Source: Sphingomonas sp. (lineage in GTDB: Bacteria > Pseudomonadota > Alphaproteobacteria > Sphingomonadales > Sphingomonadaceae). Taken from it: DNA of 64,000 nt. Under the pieces are notes generated by a model. The model was not told where the DNA came from. It was given only the letters and a program-made list of their open reading frames with translations, and searched no databases. Of the stretch, positions 29,021 through 38,123 are shown one piece after another (position 1 is the first letter of the stretch; every line of letters starts with the position of its first letter). The stretch is taken from contig NZ_JAIERS010000020.1 of assembly GCF_019746665.1 (NCBI RefSeq), positions 62,001-126,000 on the forward strand. The letters are read 5' to 3'. Both the position numbers and the translations under genes were made by a program.

Positions 29021-29962
29021 ATGGACATACTCAGCGATATTTTCGAGACGGTGCAACTTCGCGGCACGCTCTATTTTCGAACCGATTTCAGCCACCCTTG
29101 GGGGGTTACCGTGCCGCCGCTTGGGCGAGCGACGCGCTTTCATTACGTTCTCGCGGGGAGTTGCTGGCTGCAACTGGGCGAGGCCGCGCCGGTACAGCTT
29201 AATCGCGGCGATTTCGTGCTGGTTCCAGGAGGGCTCTCGCACATTCTCACCAGCGCGCCCGATCAGAGCGCGCCGCCGCTCGAGGCGCTTCTGTACGAGG
29301 CCAATTATCAGGGTGACGGGTATTTGGTTCTGCCTGGCGGTGACCCGCAGGCGGGCACCCAGCTCGTTTGTGGGCATTTCTCCTTCGCGCGCGGAGCAGA
29401 TCATCCCCTGCTGCGCGCGATGCCCGATCGCATCATCATTACCGCCGCCGATCGCGAACGGCGCCGCTGGCTGAGCGCGGTGCTGGACCTGTGCGCCACC
29501 ACCATCTTCCACGATCCGCACGCGCCGGTGGGCGTGGTGCGCCGTCTTTCCGAGGTCGTGCTGCTAGAGGCGTTGCGCTCGGCCGAGGACGAGGCGCCCG
29601 AAGTGCGGCGGATGATCGCGGGCTTCGCCGATCCACGGGTTGGGCGCGCGATCGCGCTGATCCACCGCGAGCCCGAGCGGGCCTGGACGATCGACTCGCT
29701 CGCTCGTGAAGCGGCGATGTCGCGCACCCGTTTCGCCGCGCGCTTTCGGGCGTTGATCGGCACGACGCCAATCGCCTATCTCAGCGAGTGGCGTCTGCAA
29801 CGCGCGGCGGCGCTGCTCGCCAGTTCGAGCCGTCCGGTGGGAGAGATCGCCCATGCCTGCGGCTACACCAATGCGGCCTCGTTCGCCCGCGCTTTCGCCG
29901 AACGTTTCGGCGAAACGCCGAACCGCTTCCGTCAGTCGAGCGACCCAGCCGAGGCCGGTTAA
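29021..29962 (+). CDS. AraC-family transcriptional regulator with cupin sensor domain
   Basis: 313 residues. The N-terminal cupin_6 domain (FHYVLAGSCWLQLG, LNRGDFVLVPGGLSHIL) presumably binds a small ligand. The C-terminus has two helix-turn-helices: SLAREAAMSRTRFAARFRALIGTTPIAYLSEWRL and VGEIAHACGYTNAASFARAFAERFGETPNRFR. Codon 1 at 29021 is preceded by GGGAAAGG. Upstream in-frame codons are rejected because they have no Shine-Dalgarno. It may control the neighbouring ferritin-like/cytochrome genes or the divergent mccA unit; neither is shown. Confidence 0.9.
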   Translation: MDILSDIFETVQLRGTLYFRTDFSHPWGVTVPPLGRATRFHYVLAGSCWLQLGEAAPVQLNRGDFVLVPGGLSHILTSAPDQSAPPLEALLYEANYQGDGYLVLPGGDPQAGTQLVCGHFSFARGADHPLLRAMPDRIIITAADRERRRWLSAVLDLCATTIFHDPHAPVGVVRRLSEVVLLEALRSAEDEAPEVRRMIAGFADPRVGRAIALIHREPERAWTIDSLAREAAMSRTRFAARFRALIGTTPIAYLSEWRLQRAAALLASSSRPVGEIAHACGYTNAASFARAFAERFGETPNRFRQSSDPAEAG

Positions 29963-30103
29963 TCGCAGCGTTCCAATTGCGATGCCGAGCGTCCCACTCT
30001 GCGTCCGGGCGATTTCGGCCCTGTTCCGCCACCGCTACATGCCATGCGCCGGGGAGAGCGCACGCCGCGCCAGCTCCAGGGCAGGACGACGCAGGAGACA
30101 GTG

Positions 30104-30689
30104 ATGATCGACGATGAGAATGGCACCGATCGGCGAGCGATGCTGAAAGCGGTGGCTCTGGCTGGCGCGGCCGCCGGCGGCAGTGCGTTGCTTCCCACCG
30201 CCTTGTTCGCGGCGCCGGATCGCCGGGCGCTCGGGAACGCTCGCCAACGACGTGTCGGTGATGCAAGGCGCGCTGGCGCTGGAGCACGAAGGGATCGCGG
30301 CCTATAAGATCGCGGCGGGCAGCGGATTGTTGAGCCCCGGCACGATCGCGGTCGCGAGCGTGTTCCTCGGCCATCATGAGGGCCACCGCGACGAGCTCGC
30401 CAAGCTGATCGCGCAGGTTGGCGGCAAGCCGGTCGAACCCAAGAGTAACGCCGATTACATCCGCGATCTGAACATCGCTTCGCTCAAATCGGAAGCGGAT
30501 GTCGTGAAGTTCGCCGCGGGTCTCGAGCAGGGCGCGACCAACGCCTATGTCGGCCAGATCGCGGCGCTGCGCGACCCAAAGATCGCGCATCTCTTCGCGC
30601 AATTGGGCACCGACGAGGCAGTCCACTGGGCGTTGCTTAACAACGCCGCCGGCGGCAGCGTGCCCAAGACCGCGTTTCTGTTCGCTTGA
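30104..30689 (+). pseudogene. Ferritin-like domain protein with Tat signal, frameshifted
   Basis: The gene opens with AGGAGA and ATG at 30104, giving a Tat leader (DRRAMLKAVALAGAAAGG...ALFAAPDRRAL). The frame then changes between about 30215 and 30245, and the second frame continues LANDVSVMQGALALEHEGIAAYKIA to FLGHHEGHRDELAKLI, VKFAAGLEQGATNAYVGQIAAL and TDEAVHWALL. Glu/His pairs in these helices fit a ferritin-like four-helix diiron fold (DUF4439-like). Either a real mutation or an assembly error near GGGAAC; the remainder is intact, so a sequencing error is possible. Confidence 0.75.
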
Positions 30690-30706
30690 GCGGCGCGGTC
30701 GACCTC

Positions 30707-31090
30707 ATGGTTGTGAACCGCCTCGCTTGGGCCGCCACGGCAATGTTGGTTGCCGTGGCGACACCCACGCGCGTCGACGCTCAAACCGACGCACCGCCGC
30801 CTGGCATGGCCGAGTATCAGGCCAAATGCGGTGGCTGCCATTCGCTGGACGCCAACCGCATCGGGCCGATGCATCGCGGTATCGTCGGGCGCCGGGTGGC
30901 GTCCGCGCCGGGCTATGACTATTCGGCCGCGTTACGCAAGCTCGGCGGCCAATGGACTCCGGCCCGGCTCGATCAGTGGTTGCAGGGGCCGCAAAAGCTG
31001 GCGCCGGGCAGCAAGATGTTTCTGACGGTGCCAGACCCCGCAACGCGGCGAGCGATCATCGCATATCTCGTCGCTAATCCCGCGCGTTGA
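30707..31090 (+). CDS. Periplasmic class I c-type cytochrome
   Basis: 127 residues. A signal peptide (LAWAATAMLVAVATPTRVDA) is followed by the heme site CGGCH (Cys41, Cys44, His45) and axial Met104 in GSKMFLTVP. It transfers electrons in the periplasm. A TTG at 30686 overlapping the TGA of the preceding gene (TTGA) is an alternative start that would couple translation to the ferritin-like gene. The pairing suggests an oxidative or metal-linked role, by inference. Confidence 0.88.
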   Translation: MVVNRLAWAATAMLVAVATPTRVDAQTDAPPPGMAEYQAKCGGCHSLDANRIGPMHRGIVGRRVASAPGYDYSAALRKLGGQWTPARLDQWLQGPQKLAPGSKMFLTVPDPATRRAIIAYLVANPAR

Positions 31091-31149
31091 GCGCAGCGGG
31101 CGACGCGATAGGGGGGAGGGCGAGAACCCGCAATGGCCCCCGGCCAAAT

Positions 31150-31175
31150 CCCTCCCGGGCCTAGCCCGGAGAGGG
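31150..31175. terminator. Hairpin between convergent cytochrome c and mccB genes
   Basis: CCCTC-CCGGGC pairs with GCCCGG-GAGGG (one bulged A) across a 3-nt loop, midway between two convergent stops. Confidence 0.55.
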
Positions 31176-31181
31176 TTTGAG

Positions 31182-32780
31182 CTACATACGAAACACCCCG
31201 AAGCCACGCTCCTCCAAGGGCGCTTGCAGCGTCGCGGCAAGCGCCAGGCCCAACACGTCGCGCGTCTGGGCCGGATCGATGATGCCATCGTCCCACAGCC
31301 GCGCGGTCGCGTACCAGGGGTTGCCCTCATCCTCGTACTTCTGGCGGATTGGCGCCTTGAACGCTTCGGCGTCCTCGGCTGACCACGTCGCCGCCTCGCG
31401 GTGGACGGTCGCCAACACCGAGGCCGCCTGCTCGCCGCCCATCACGCTGATCCGCGCATTGGGCCAGCTGAACAGGAAGCGGGGGCTATAGGCCCGCCCG
31501 CACATCCCATAATTGCCCGCGCCAAAGCTGCCGCCGATCAGCACGGTGATCTTGGGCACGGTCGCGGTCGCCACCGCCGTCACCAGCTTGGCGCCGTGCT
31601 TGGCGATGCCTTCGGCCTCGTATCTGCCGCCGACCATGAAGCCTGAGATATTCTGGAGGAACAGCAGGGGGATGCGCCGTTGCTGCGCGAGTTCGATGAA
31701 ATGCGCGCCCTTCACCGCGCTCTCGCTGAACAACACGCCATTGTTGGCTAGAATCGCGACCGGCATCCCCCAGATATGCGCGAAGCCGCAGACCAACGAC
31801 GATCCATAGAGCGCCTTGAACTCGTGAAACTCGGATGCATCGACCAGCCGCGCGATCACCTCATGCACATCATAGGGCGCGCGGACATCGGGCGGGATGA
31901 TGCCGTAAAGCTCCTCCGGATCGAAGCGCGGGGGTCGCGGCTGACGGGTGTTTGCGAAGGGGTCGGCGCCCTTGCCCAAATGGCTGACGATATCGCGCAC
32001 GATCGTCAGCGCGTGGGCGTCATTCTCCGCCAGATGATCGACCACGCCCGAGCGGCGCGCGTGCAGCTCGCCGCCGCCCAGGTCTTCGGCCGAAATCACC
32101 TCGCCGGTGGCTGCCTGCACGAGCGGGGGGCCAGCAAGGAAGATCGTCCCCTGGCCGCGCACGATAACCGTCTCGTCCGACATCGCCGGCACATAGGCGC
32201 CGCCGGCGGTGCAGCTGCCCATCACGCAGGCGATTTGCGGGATGCGCTTGGCGCTCATATTGGCCTGGTTGAAGAAGATGCGGCCGAAATGGTCGCGATC
32301 GGGAAACACCTCGGCCTGGTGCGGCAGGTTGGCGCCGCCTGAATCGACCAGATAGACGCAAGGGAGCCGGTTCGCCTCGGCAATCTCTTGCGCGCGCAGA
32401 TGCTTCTTAACGGTGAGTGGGTAATAAGTGCCGCCCTTCACCGTCGCGTCGTTCGCCAGGATCATCACTTGCCGGCCAGAGACGCGGCCGATGCCGGCGA
32501 TCATGCCGGCGCCGGGAATATCTTCGCCATAGACACCATAAGCGGCGAGCTGGCCGATTTCGAGAAGAGGGGAGCCGGGATCGAGCAGTCGTTCGACCCG
32601 CTCGCGCGGGAGCAGCTTGCCGCGTTCAGTATGTTTGGCCCGCGCACGCTCCGGCCCACCAAGCGCGGCTTGGGCCACGTCGGCGCGCAGCCGCTCGACC
32701 AACGCGCGGTTGTGCCTGGCATTGGCCTGGAACGTCTCGCTCTCGGGGGAAATGCGCGTGTCGAGCACGGGCGCGCTCAT
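31182..32780 (-). CDS. mccB: Methylcrotonyl-CoA carboxylase carboxyltransferase beta subunit
   Basis: 532 residues. Crotonase-fold carboxyltransferase with N and C halves: [47 protein letters not shown], then [25 protein letters not shown] and [20 protein letters not shown]. The PHQ and GIAKHGAK motifs are typical of MCC rather than PCC. It transfers carboxyl from biotin of MccA to 3-methylcrotonyl-CoA. The start overlaps the last of three tandem mini-ORFs (ATGA). It is separated from mccA by a plus-strand block. Confidence 0.93.
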   Translation of the reverse strand: MSAPVLDTRISPESETFQANARHNRALVERLRADVAQAALGGPERARAKHTERGKLLPRERVERLLDPGSPLLEIGQLAAYGVYGEDIPGAGMIAGIGRVSGRQVMILANDATVKGGTYYPLTVKKHLRAQEIAEANRLPCVYLVDSGGANLPHQAEVFPDRDHFGRIFFNQANMSAKRIPQIACVMGSCTAGGAYVPAMSDETVIVRGQGTIFLAGPPLVQAATGEVISAEDLGGGELHARRSGVVDHLAENDAHALTIVRDIVSHLGKGADPFANTRQPRPPRFDPEELYGIIPPDVRAPYDVHEVIARLVDASEFHEFKALYGSSLVCGFAHIWGMPVAILANNGVLFSESAVKGAHFIELAQQRRIPLLFLQNISGFMVGGRYEAEGIAKHGAKLVTAVATATVPKITVLIGGSFGAGNYGMCGRAYSPRFLFSWPNARISVMGGEQAASVLATVHREAATWSAEDAEAFKAPIRQKYEDEGNPWYATARLWDDGIIDPAQTRDVLGLALAATLQAPLEERGFGVFRM

Positions 32781-32822
32781 GGCCTACTCCTCATGGCCTA
32801 CTCCTCATGGCCTATTCCTCAT
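32778..32822 (-). repeat. Tandem 14-bp repeat forming three coupled five-codon mini-ORFs before mccB
   Basis: Read on the minus strand, the unit ATGAGGAGTAGGCC is repeated three times (the first copy has AAT for AGT). Each ATG opens a five-codon ORF (MRNRP, MRSRP, MRSRP) whose TGA overlaps the next ATG as ATGA; the last TGA overlaps the mccB start. Each unit also carries AGGAG or AGGAA, a Shine-Dalgarno for the next ATG. It may be a slipped duplication of the ribosome-binding site or a translational relay. Confidence 0.75.
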
Positions 32823-32952
32823 GGCTTGTCGGGCGTGCCTAGCGGCCGTGGCGCGCGGTGGGAAGCGGGTTGGGAATTCTTGATCGGGAACCATGTGGAC
32901 TCCGTAACGAAAGCGAGCCAGCTTTCGCCTCGGTCAACCAAGGGAGGTGGCG

Positions 32953-33363
32953 ATGTTGAAGCAGGTTATCTCCGCGACGTTGCTGATGGGGCTGGCGCTG
33001 CCGGCGGCCGCGCAGGAGCGCGAGCCGGGCAAGCCGGTCGCGGTGCATTTCGTCAAGTTCAAGCCGGGCTCGCTTGATCGGATCAGCGAGATCGAAAGCA
33101 AGTATTTCGATCCCGCCGCCGAAAAGATCGGTATTCGCCCGATCATCATCCGCATGGCCTCCGGCGATTGGGACGGGGAATATATCTTCCCGATGAAGTC
33201 GATGGGCGATCTCGACTACATTACCACGCCCGAGAACAAGGCTTGGCTCGCCGAGGTCGACAAGCTGGCGGGCGGCCCGGGCAGCGCGCAAAAATTGCTC
33301 GCCGAATGGGGCGGCGCGATCGTGCGCGACAAGCATGACTTCGGCTTCAGCGACCAGAAGTGA
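32953..33363 (+). CDS. Small secreted protein, possibly dimeric alpha-beta barrel
   Basis: 136 residues with a signal peptide ending ALPAAAQ. The mature part (VAVHFVKFKPGSLDRISEIESKYF, RMASGDWDGEYIFPM, PENKAWLAEVDKLAGG) has the length and beta-alpha-beta pattern of Dabb/antibiotic-monooxygenase-like folds, but no catalytic motif is recognised. GGGAGG precedes ATG 32953. Divergent from mccB. Confidence 0.75.
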   Translation: MLKQVISATLLMGLALPAAAQEREPGKPVAVHFVKFKPGSLDRISEIESKYFDPAAEKIGIRPIIIRMASGDWDGEYIFPMKSMGDLDYITTPENKAWLAEVDKLAGGPGSAQKLLAEWGGAIVRDKHDFGFSDQK

Positions 33364-33516
33364 ACAAATCGGGTGGAAGCCGCTGTCGTAAGCTGGCTTC
33401 CACCAGCCCCCGGCGGAGGGGAACTGTCGCCGAAGCGGAATTCTGGAACGAACAAAGCAACTTCCAAAGTAAATCGAACGCCGATAAGCTTTCCAAGTCT
33501 TATCGGGGGACTATCC

Positions 33517-36500
33517 TTGCGTCATACTATTGGGGCGGGTTTGATGTCGGCGGCGCTTTTGGTGGTGCCGCTGCCTCTTCCCGCGCAAACGCCCACTGCT
33601 TCGCCGCCTGAGACCCTCGCTGGTAGCGAGCAGTTGCGCTTCGGGCCGGTGCCCGGCTGGGTGGTCTCAATCGATCCACCTGCGACTAAGTCCGATGACG
33701 GCGCGCTACGCTCTCGCTTGGAAGATTTGCAGGTGCGGCATGACGCCCAGGGCACCCATTTCTATCTTCGCCGCCGGATCGCTGTGAATGCGGCGGAGGG
33801 TTTGCAGTTCTTGAGCACACTTGGGCTTCAGTGGCAGCCGTCGCTGGGGGGAGCGACGGTGCACTTCGCCCGCCTGCACCGCGATGGCAAGATGATTGAT
33901 CTGCTTGCTGGAGGCAGCCGTTTCCAGGTGCTGCGGCGCGAGGATCGGTTGGAGCGGGAGCGTTTGTTGAGCGGGTTGCGCCAGGCGGTGATGCCCATTG
34001 CCGATTTGCGTGTGGGTGATGAGCTGGAATTCGCCTACTCGATCGATCGCCTCAACCCGTTGCTCGCCGGTCACTTTGAGGATCGTAACAGGCTCGAACC
34101 CCGGCTGCGGCCTGAGCGCTTGTATCATCGCTTCAGCGCCGCACCGGGGACAGTGATACGGTTGCGTGCGGGTAAAGCTTGGCCGAAAGTGACGCGCACA
34201 ACTGGGCCGGAGGGTACCGCCTATGTGATCGATGCGCTCAACCCGGTGGTGGAAGAGCCGCTTGCGGGCGTTCCCGACCGGTTCAACGACATCTACTGGC
34301 TCGATCTGAGCGATTTCGCTGACTGGGCAGCGGTCCGTGCATTGATGGCGCCGCACTATGAGGAAGCAGCCCGGATCGGGCCCGACTCTCCGCTGCAGGC
34401 CGAAATCGCTCGGATCGCCGCCGCTAGTACTGATCCCGCCGTGCGCGCAGCCGCCGCGCTGCAATTGGTCCAACGCCAGGTTCGATACCTTGCGCAGGTC
34501 GATGGGCTCGGCGCTTACAAGCCCGAGCCGGCCGATACCGTGTGGACGGCCAAATGGGGCGATTGCAAGGGCAAGACGGTGCTGCTGCTCGCCCTGCTGC
34601 GCGGGCTGGGGATCACCGCGGAACCGGCGCTCGTTTCGACCGAGCAAGGCGATGGCCTGCCAGATGCGTTGCCGATGCCCGGGCGGTTCAATCATGTGAT
34701 CGTGCGCGTGCAAATTGCCGGCAAAAGCTATTGGCTGGATGGCACGCGACAGGGCGACGGTGGGCTCGAAAGCCTGGAAGTGCCCGATTTCGGCTGGGCG
34801 CTGCCACTGGGGCCGCAGGGCGGCGCTCTTGTGCCGCTCGCCGCGACGCTGCCGGCCAAGCCCTTCGCCGAGACCTCGCTTGATTTCGACGCTCGCGCCG
34901 GGTTGACCCGACCCGCCAAGGCGACCGGCCGGCTGACCCTGCGCGGCGATTCCGCCCGCCAAACCCGCGCGCTGCTTGCCCTGGCCGACGCCGCCGAGCG
35001 CGACAAATATCTGCGTAAGCTGTGGACCGAGCGCTATGACTTCCTGACGGTCGATCGGGTTGAAACCGCAGCCGACGAGGCGAGTGGCGAGGTCACGCTA
35101 AGCTTCGTCGGTACCGCCAAGCTCGATTGGTCGCCGAACGACGACCGCCGCTATGAGGCCGATAATGCCCGCCTCGGCGTAAACTTGGCGCCCGAACGCC
35201 CCGCCGAACGCGCGCGGCGCGCGCCCGTGCTCGTCAATCAGCGATTCGAGGCTTATCGCCAGACCATCATGCTGCCCGATGGCGGCAATGGTTATGCGGT
35301 GGAAGGCAAGTCGCTCGATCGCACGATTGGCGGGGTGCACTATGTCCGCACCGCCGAAATCAAGGGCGGCCGGTTTGAGATGAACGCCAGCACGCGCGCC
35401 GCGCGAAGCGAAGTTTCGTTCGACGAGGCAAAGGCGGCGGATCTACTGACCGACGAGCTGTATCGCGAGCGGTTGTTCGTTAAGCTCCCCACCGCGTCGG
35501 GCAAGGGGGGTGCCGATCGCGGCGATGTCGCGGCTGGCGGGGTAATCGACAAGGCCTCCGAAGATGCTCTCGCCGTACGGATCAACGCCCTTCTGGCCGA
35601 CTTAAAGATCGATCAGGCGCTCGCGCTGATCGATGGCAAGCTGGCAGAACAGCGTACCGCTCGACGGCTGACGATGCGCGGCGCGGTGCTTCAATTCGCC
35701 GACCGGATCGAGGAGGCCAGCGACGCGTATGACGCCGCCATCGCTGTCAGCCCAGATTATCTCCATGCACAGTACAGCAAGGCGGAATTGCTCGTTGAAC
35801 AGGGCAATGCGCAGGATGCGCTGATCCTGTTCGATCGGCTGGTGCTGCGCGAGCCAGAGAAAAACGAATACTACATCGCCCGCGGCCAGGCTCGGATCAT
35901 TGTCGGCCGTCTTGACGGTGCGCTGAACGACTTCACGATCGTGCTCCAGCGCGATCCCAAAAATCAGGCTGCGACGGCGGGCCGGTTGGCAGTGCTGCAG
36001 GCGCAGGGCAATCTCAATGTCGTTCTCGCGGAGCTGGACAAGCCGGAGGCGGAACCCGATGAAGCGCTGCGCTTCCACCGCAAGGCCTATATTCTCGCCT
36101 TGTTGGGGCGCACCGATGAAGCTCGGGCGGCGGCGGAAAAATCCAAAGCCGCCTATGAAGCGAGCAACCGGCTGCCCGAGGGAGCCTATTACGCCCTGCA
36201 GCTGCAGGGCCTCGCGCCGACCCTAGATGCAAGGGGCGAGGCGATGCTCGCGCTGCTACGGCAGGAGCCGGCCTTCCCGCTCGAGCTGGCGTTGATGGCA
36301 CCGCTTGCCCGTGACGCTCGTTGGCGGCCTCAGATTATCGACGGCTATTTGAAAGCGCAGGCGGCAGTCGATCCCAAGCTTGCCGATCAGATCAAGCGGC
36401 AACAGGGGCGCTTCATGGCGCTGGGTGGGGAGCCTGAACTGCTTCGACAGCTTATCAAGGAAAAGGTGGCGGCGAACCCGGAGGATAGCGGCACGCTCAA

Positions 36501-36828
36501 CAATGCGTGCTGGGATTTGGCGACGCTCAATCTCGATCTCGATCAGGCGAGCGACTATTGCGCCAAGGCCGTCGCACGGGCGCCGCGCGCGGCCTATCTC
36601 GATAGCCGGGCACTGGTGGCGCTGCAGCGAGGCGACCTTGCCAGCGCGCGGCGCGATTATGATGCGGCGCTGGCATCGCACCCCAATCAGCCGATGGTGC
36701 TCTACGGGCGCGGCTTGACCCGTTTGCGGCAGGGCGATGCGGCGGGTGGCATGGCCGATCTGGAACGCGCGCGGAAGTTTTCGCCGATGATCGACCAGCA
36801 ATATGCGGGCTTTGGCCTTAAGCCTTGA
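33517..36828 (+). CDS. Large exported DUF3857/transglutaminase-like/TPR protein
   Basis: About 1,103 residues. Signal peptide (GLMSAALLVVPLPLPAQ), DUF3857 domain (about 60-300), then a transglutaminase-like core with Cys350 (WGDCKGKT), His393 (FNHVIV) and Asp408 (WLDGT), and from about 690 onward TPR-like helical repeats (AEQRTARRLTMRGAVLQFADRIEEA...). The triad is intact, so peptide-bond or amide chemistry in the periplasm is possible. The start is uncertain: TTG 33517 has GGGGG upstream and gives a charged n-region, while ATG 33544 would begin later in the signal peptide. Confidence 0.83.
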   Translation: MRHTIGAGLMSAALLVVPLPLPAQTPTASPPETLAGSEQLRFGPVPGWVVSIDPPATKSDDGALRSRLEDLQVRHDAQGTHFYLRRRIAVNAAEGLQFLSTLGLQWQPSLGGATVHFARLHRDGKMIDLLAGGSRFQVLRREDRLERERLLSGLRQAVMPIADLRVGDELEFAYSIDRLNPLLAGHFEDRNRLEPRLRPERLYHRFSAAPGTVIRLRAGKAWPKVTRTTGPEGTAYVIDALNPVVEEPLAGVPDRFNDIYWLDLSDFADWAAVRALMAPHYEEAARIGPDSPLQAEIARIAAASTDPAVRAAAALQLVQRQVRYLAQVDGLGAYKPEPADTVWTAKWGDCKGKTVLLLALLRGLGITAEPALVSTEQGDGLPDALPMPGRFNHVIVRVQIAGKSYWLDGTRQGDGGLESLEVPDFGWALPLGPQGGALVPLAATLPAKPFAETSLDFDARAGLTRPAKATGRLTLRGDSARQTRALLALADAAERDKYLRKLWTERYDFLTVDRVETAADEASGEVTLSFVGTAKLDWSPNDDRRYEADNARLGVNLAPERPAERARRAPVLVNQRFEAYRQTIMLPDGGNGYAVEGKSLDRTIGGVHYVRTAEIKGGRFEMNASTRAARSEVSFDEAKAADLLTDELYRERLFVKLPTASGKGGADRGDVAAGGVIDKASEDALAVRINALLADLKIDQALALIDGKLAEQRTARRLTMRGAVLQFADRIEEASDAYDAAIAVSPDYLHAQYSKAELLVEQGNAQDALILFDRLVLREPEKNEYYIARGQARIIVGRLDGALNDFTIVLQRDPKNQAATAGRLAVLQAQGNLNVVLAELDKPEAEPDEALRFHRKAYILALLGRTDEARAAAEKSKAAYEASNRLPEGAYYALQLQGLAPTLDARGEAMLALLRQEPAFPLELALMAPLARDARWRPQIIDGYLKAQAAVDPKLADQIKRQQGRFMALGGEPELLRQLIKEKVAANPEDSGTLNNACWDLATLNLDLDQASDYCAKAVARAPRAAYLDSRALVALQRGDLASARRDYDAALASHPNQPMVLYGRGLTRLRQGDAAGGMADLERARKFSPMIDQQYAGFGLKP

Positions 36829-36839
36829 TAAGGCCGTTG

Positions 36840-36867
36840 GGTCGTCCCGGTGCTCGCCGGGGCGACC
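36840..36867. terminator. Strong hairpin between convergent DUF3857 and ivd genes
   Basis: An 11-bp stem with one G-T pair (GGTCGTCCCGG / CCGGGGCGACC) and a 6-nt loop fills most of the 48-bp gap between two convergent stops. Confidence 0.65.
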
Positions 36868-36876
36868 ATTGGGCGC

Positions 36877-38034
36877 TCACGCCCCGATCAGCTCGCGCCC
36901 GATCAGCATCCGGCGAATCTCATTGGTCCCGGCGCCGATGTCGAGCAGCTTGGCATCGCGCAGGAAGCGTTCGACCGGCCAATCCTTGGTATAGCCCGCG
37001 CCGCCCAGCGCCTGCACGGCCTCCAGCGCGACCTTCACCGCATTTTCGCTCGCGAGCAGGATCGCGCCCGCCGCGTCGAAGCGGGTGGTCTTGCCGGCGT
37101 CGCACGCCCTGGCGACCGCATAGACATAGGCGCGCGCCGAGCTGAGCGCGACATACATGTCGGCCACCTTGGCCTGCATCAGCTGGAACGCGCCGATCGC
37201 CTGGCCGAACTGGCGGCGCTCGCGCACATAGGGCAGCACCACGTCCAGGCACGCCTGCATTACGCCGAGCTGGATGCCGGCGAGCACCGCGCGCTCGTAA
37301 TCCAGGCCCGACATCAGCACCCCGACCCCGCCATTCTCGGGGCCCATCACATTTTCCTCGGGCACCTCGCAATCGGTGAACACCAGCTCGGCGGTGGGCG
37401 AGCCGCGCATCCCCATTTTGTCGATCTTCTGGCCGATCGCGAAGCCGGGCATGTCGCGCTCGATCAGGAACGTCGTGATCCCCCGCGAGCCGCCCTCGGG
37501 CGCGGTCTTGGCATAGACCACCAGGGTATCGGCATAAGCCGCGTTGGTGATCCAGAATTTGGTGCCGTTGAGCACATAGCCGCCCTGCACCTTTTCGGCG
37601 CGCAGCTTCATGCTCACCACGTCGGAGCCGGCCCCAGCTTCGGACATCGCCAGGCTGCCGACATGCTCGCCCGAGATCAGCTTGGGGAGATACTTCGCTT
37701 TCTGCTCGGGATTGCCCCAGCGCGCGATCTGGTTGACGCAGAGATTGGAATGCGCGCCATAGGACAGCCCGATCGAGGCCGAGGCGCGCGCCACTTCCTC
37801 GCACGCGATCACATGCTCCAGATAGCCAAGGCCCAGCCCACCATCGGCCTCGGCCACGGTGATGCCGTGCAGCCCCAGCGCGCCCATTGCCGGCCAGAGT
37901 TCATCGCGCGGGAACCAGTCCTCGGCATCGATCCGCGCGGCGAGCGGGGCGATCTGCTCCTGCGCGAAGCGGCGGGTGGTGTCGCGGATCATGTCGGCGG
38001 TTTCGCCGAGCGCGAAATCAAGGGCGATGTCCAT
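36877..38034 (-). CDS. ivd: Isovaleryl-CoA dehydrogenase
   Basis: 385 residues. An acyl-CoA dehydrogenase that makes 3-methylcrotonyl-CoA from isovaleryl-CoA with [40 protein letters not shown] and the catalytic Glu247 ([10 protein letters not shown]) match IVD rather than other acyl-CoA dehydrogenases, in which the base lies elsewhere. ATG 38034 follows GGGAGAG. Its product is the substrate of MccAB, encoded on the same strand. Confidence 0.92.
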   Translation of the reverse strand: MDIALDFALGETADMIRDTTRRFAQEQIAPLAARIDAEDWFPRDELWPAMGALGLHGITVAEADGGLGLGYLEHVIACEEVARASASIGLSYGAHSNLCVNQIARWGNPEQKAKYLPKLISGEHVGSLAMSEAGAGSDVVSMKLRAEKVQGGYVLNGTKFWITNAAYADTLVVYAKTAPEGGSRGITTFLIERDMPGFAIGQKIDKMGMRGSPTAELVFTDCEVPEENVMGPENGGVGVLMSGLDYERAVLAGIQLGVMQACLDVVLPYVRERRQFGQAIGAFQLMQAKVADMYVALSSARAYVYAVARACDAGKTTRFDAAGAILLASENAVKVALEAVQALGGAGYTKDWPVERFLRDAKLLDIGAGTNEIRRMLIGRELIGA

Positions 38035-38123
38035 CTTGCTCTCCCAACACGCTTGTTCCCGCCGCGCGTGGCGCTTAGCAGGCATATCGAGCGCCGCCAT
38101 AGACGGCGAAAAGGGGGGTGCCA

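Noticed and set aside
32778..32822. CRISPR-like short tandem repeats
   Set aside because: The units are contiguous 14-mers without spacers. No CRISPR array was seen anywhere in the window.
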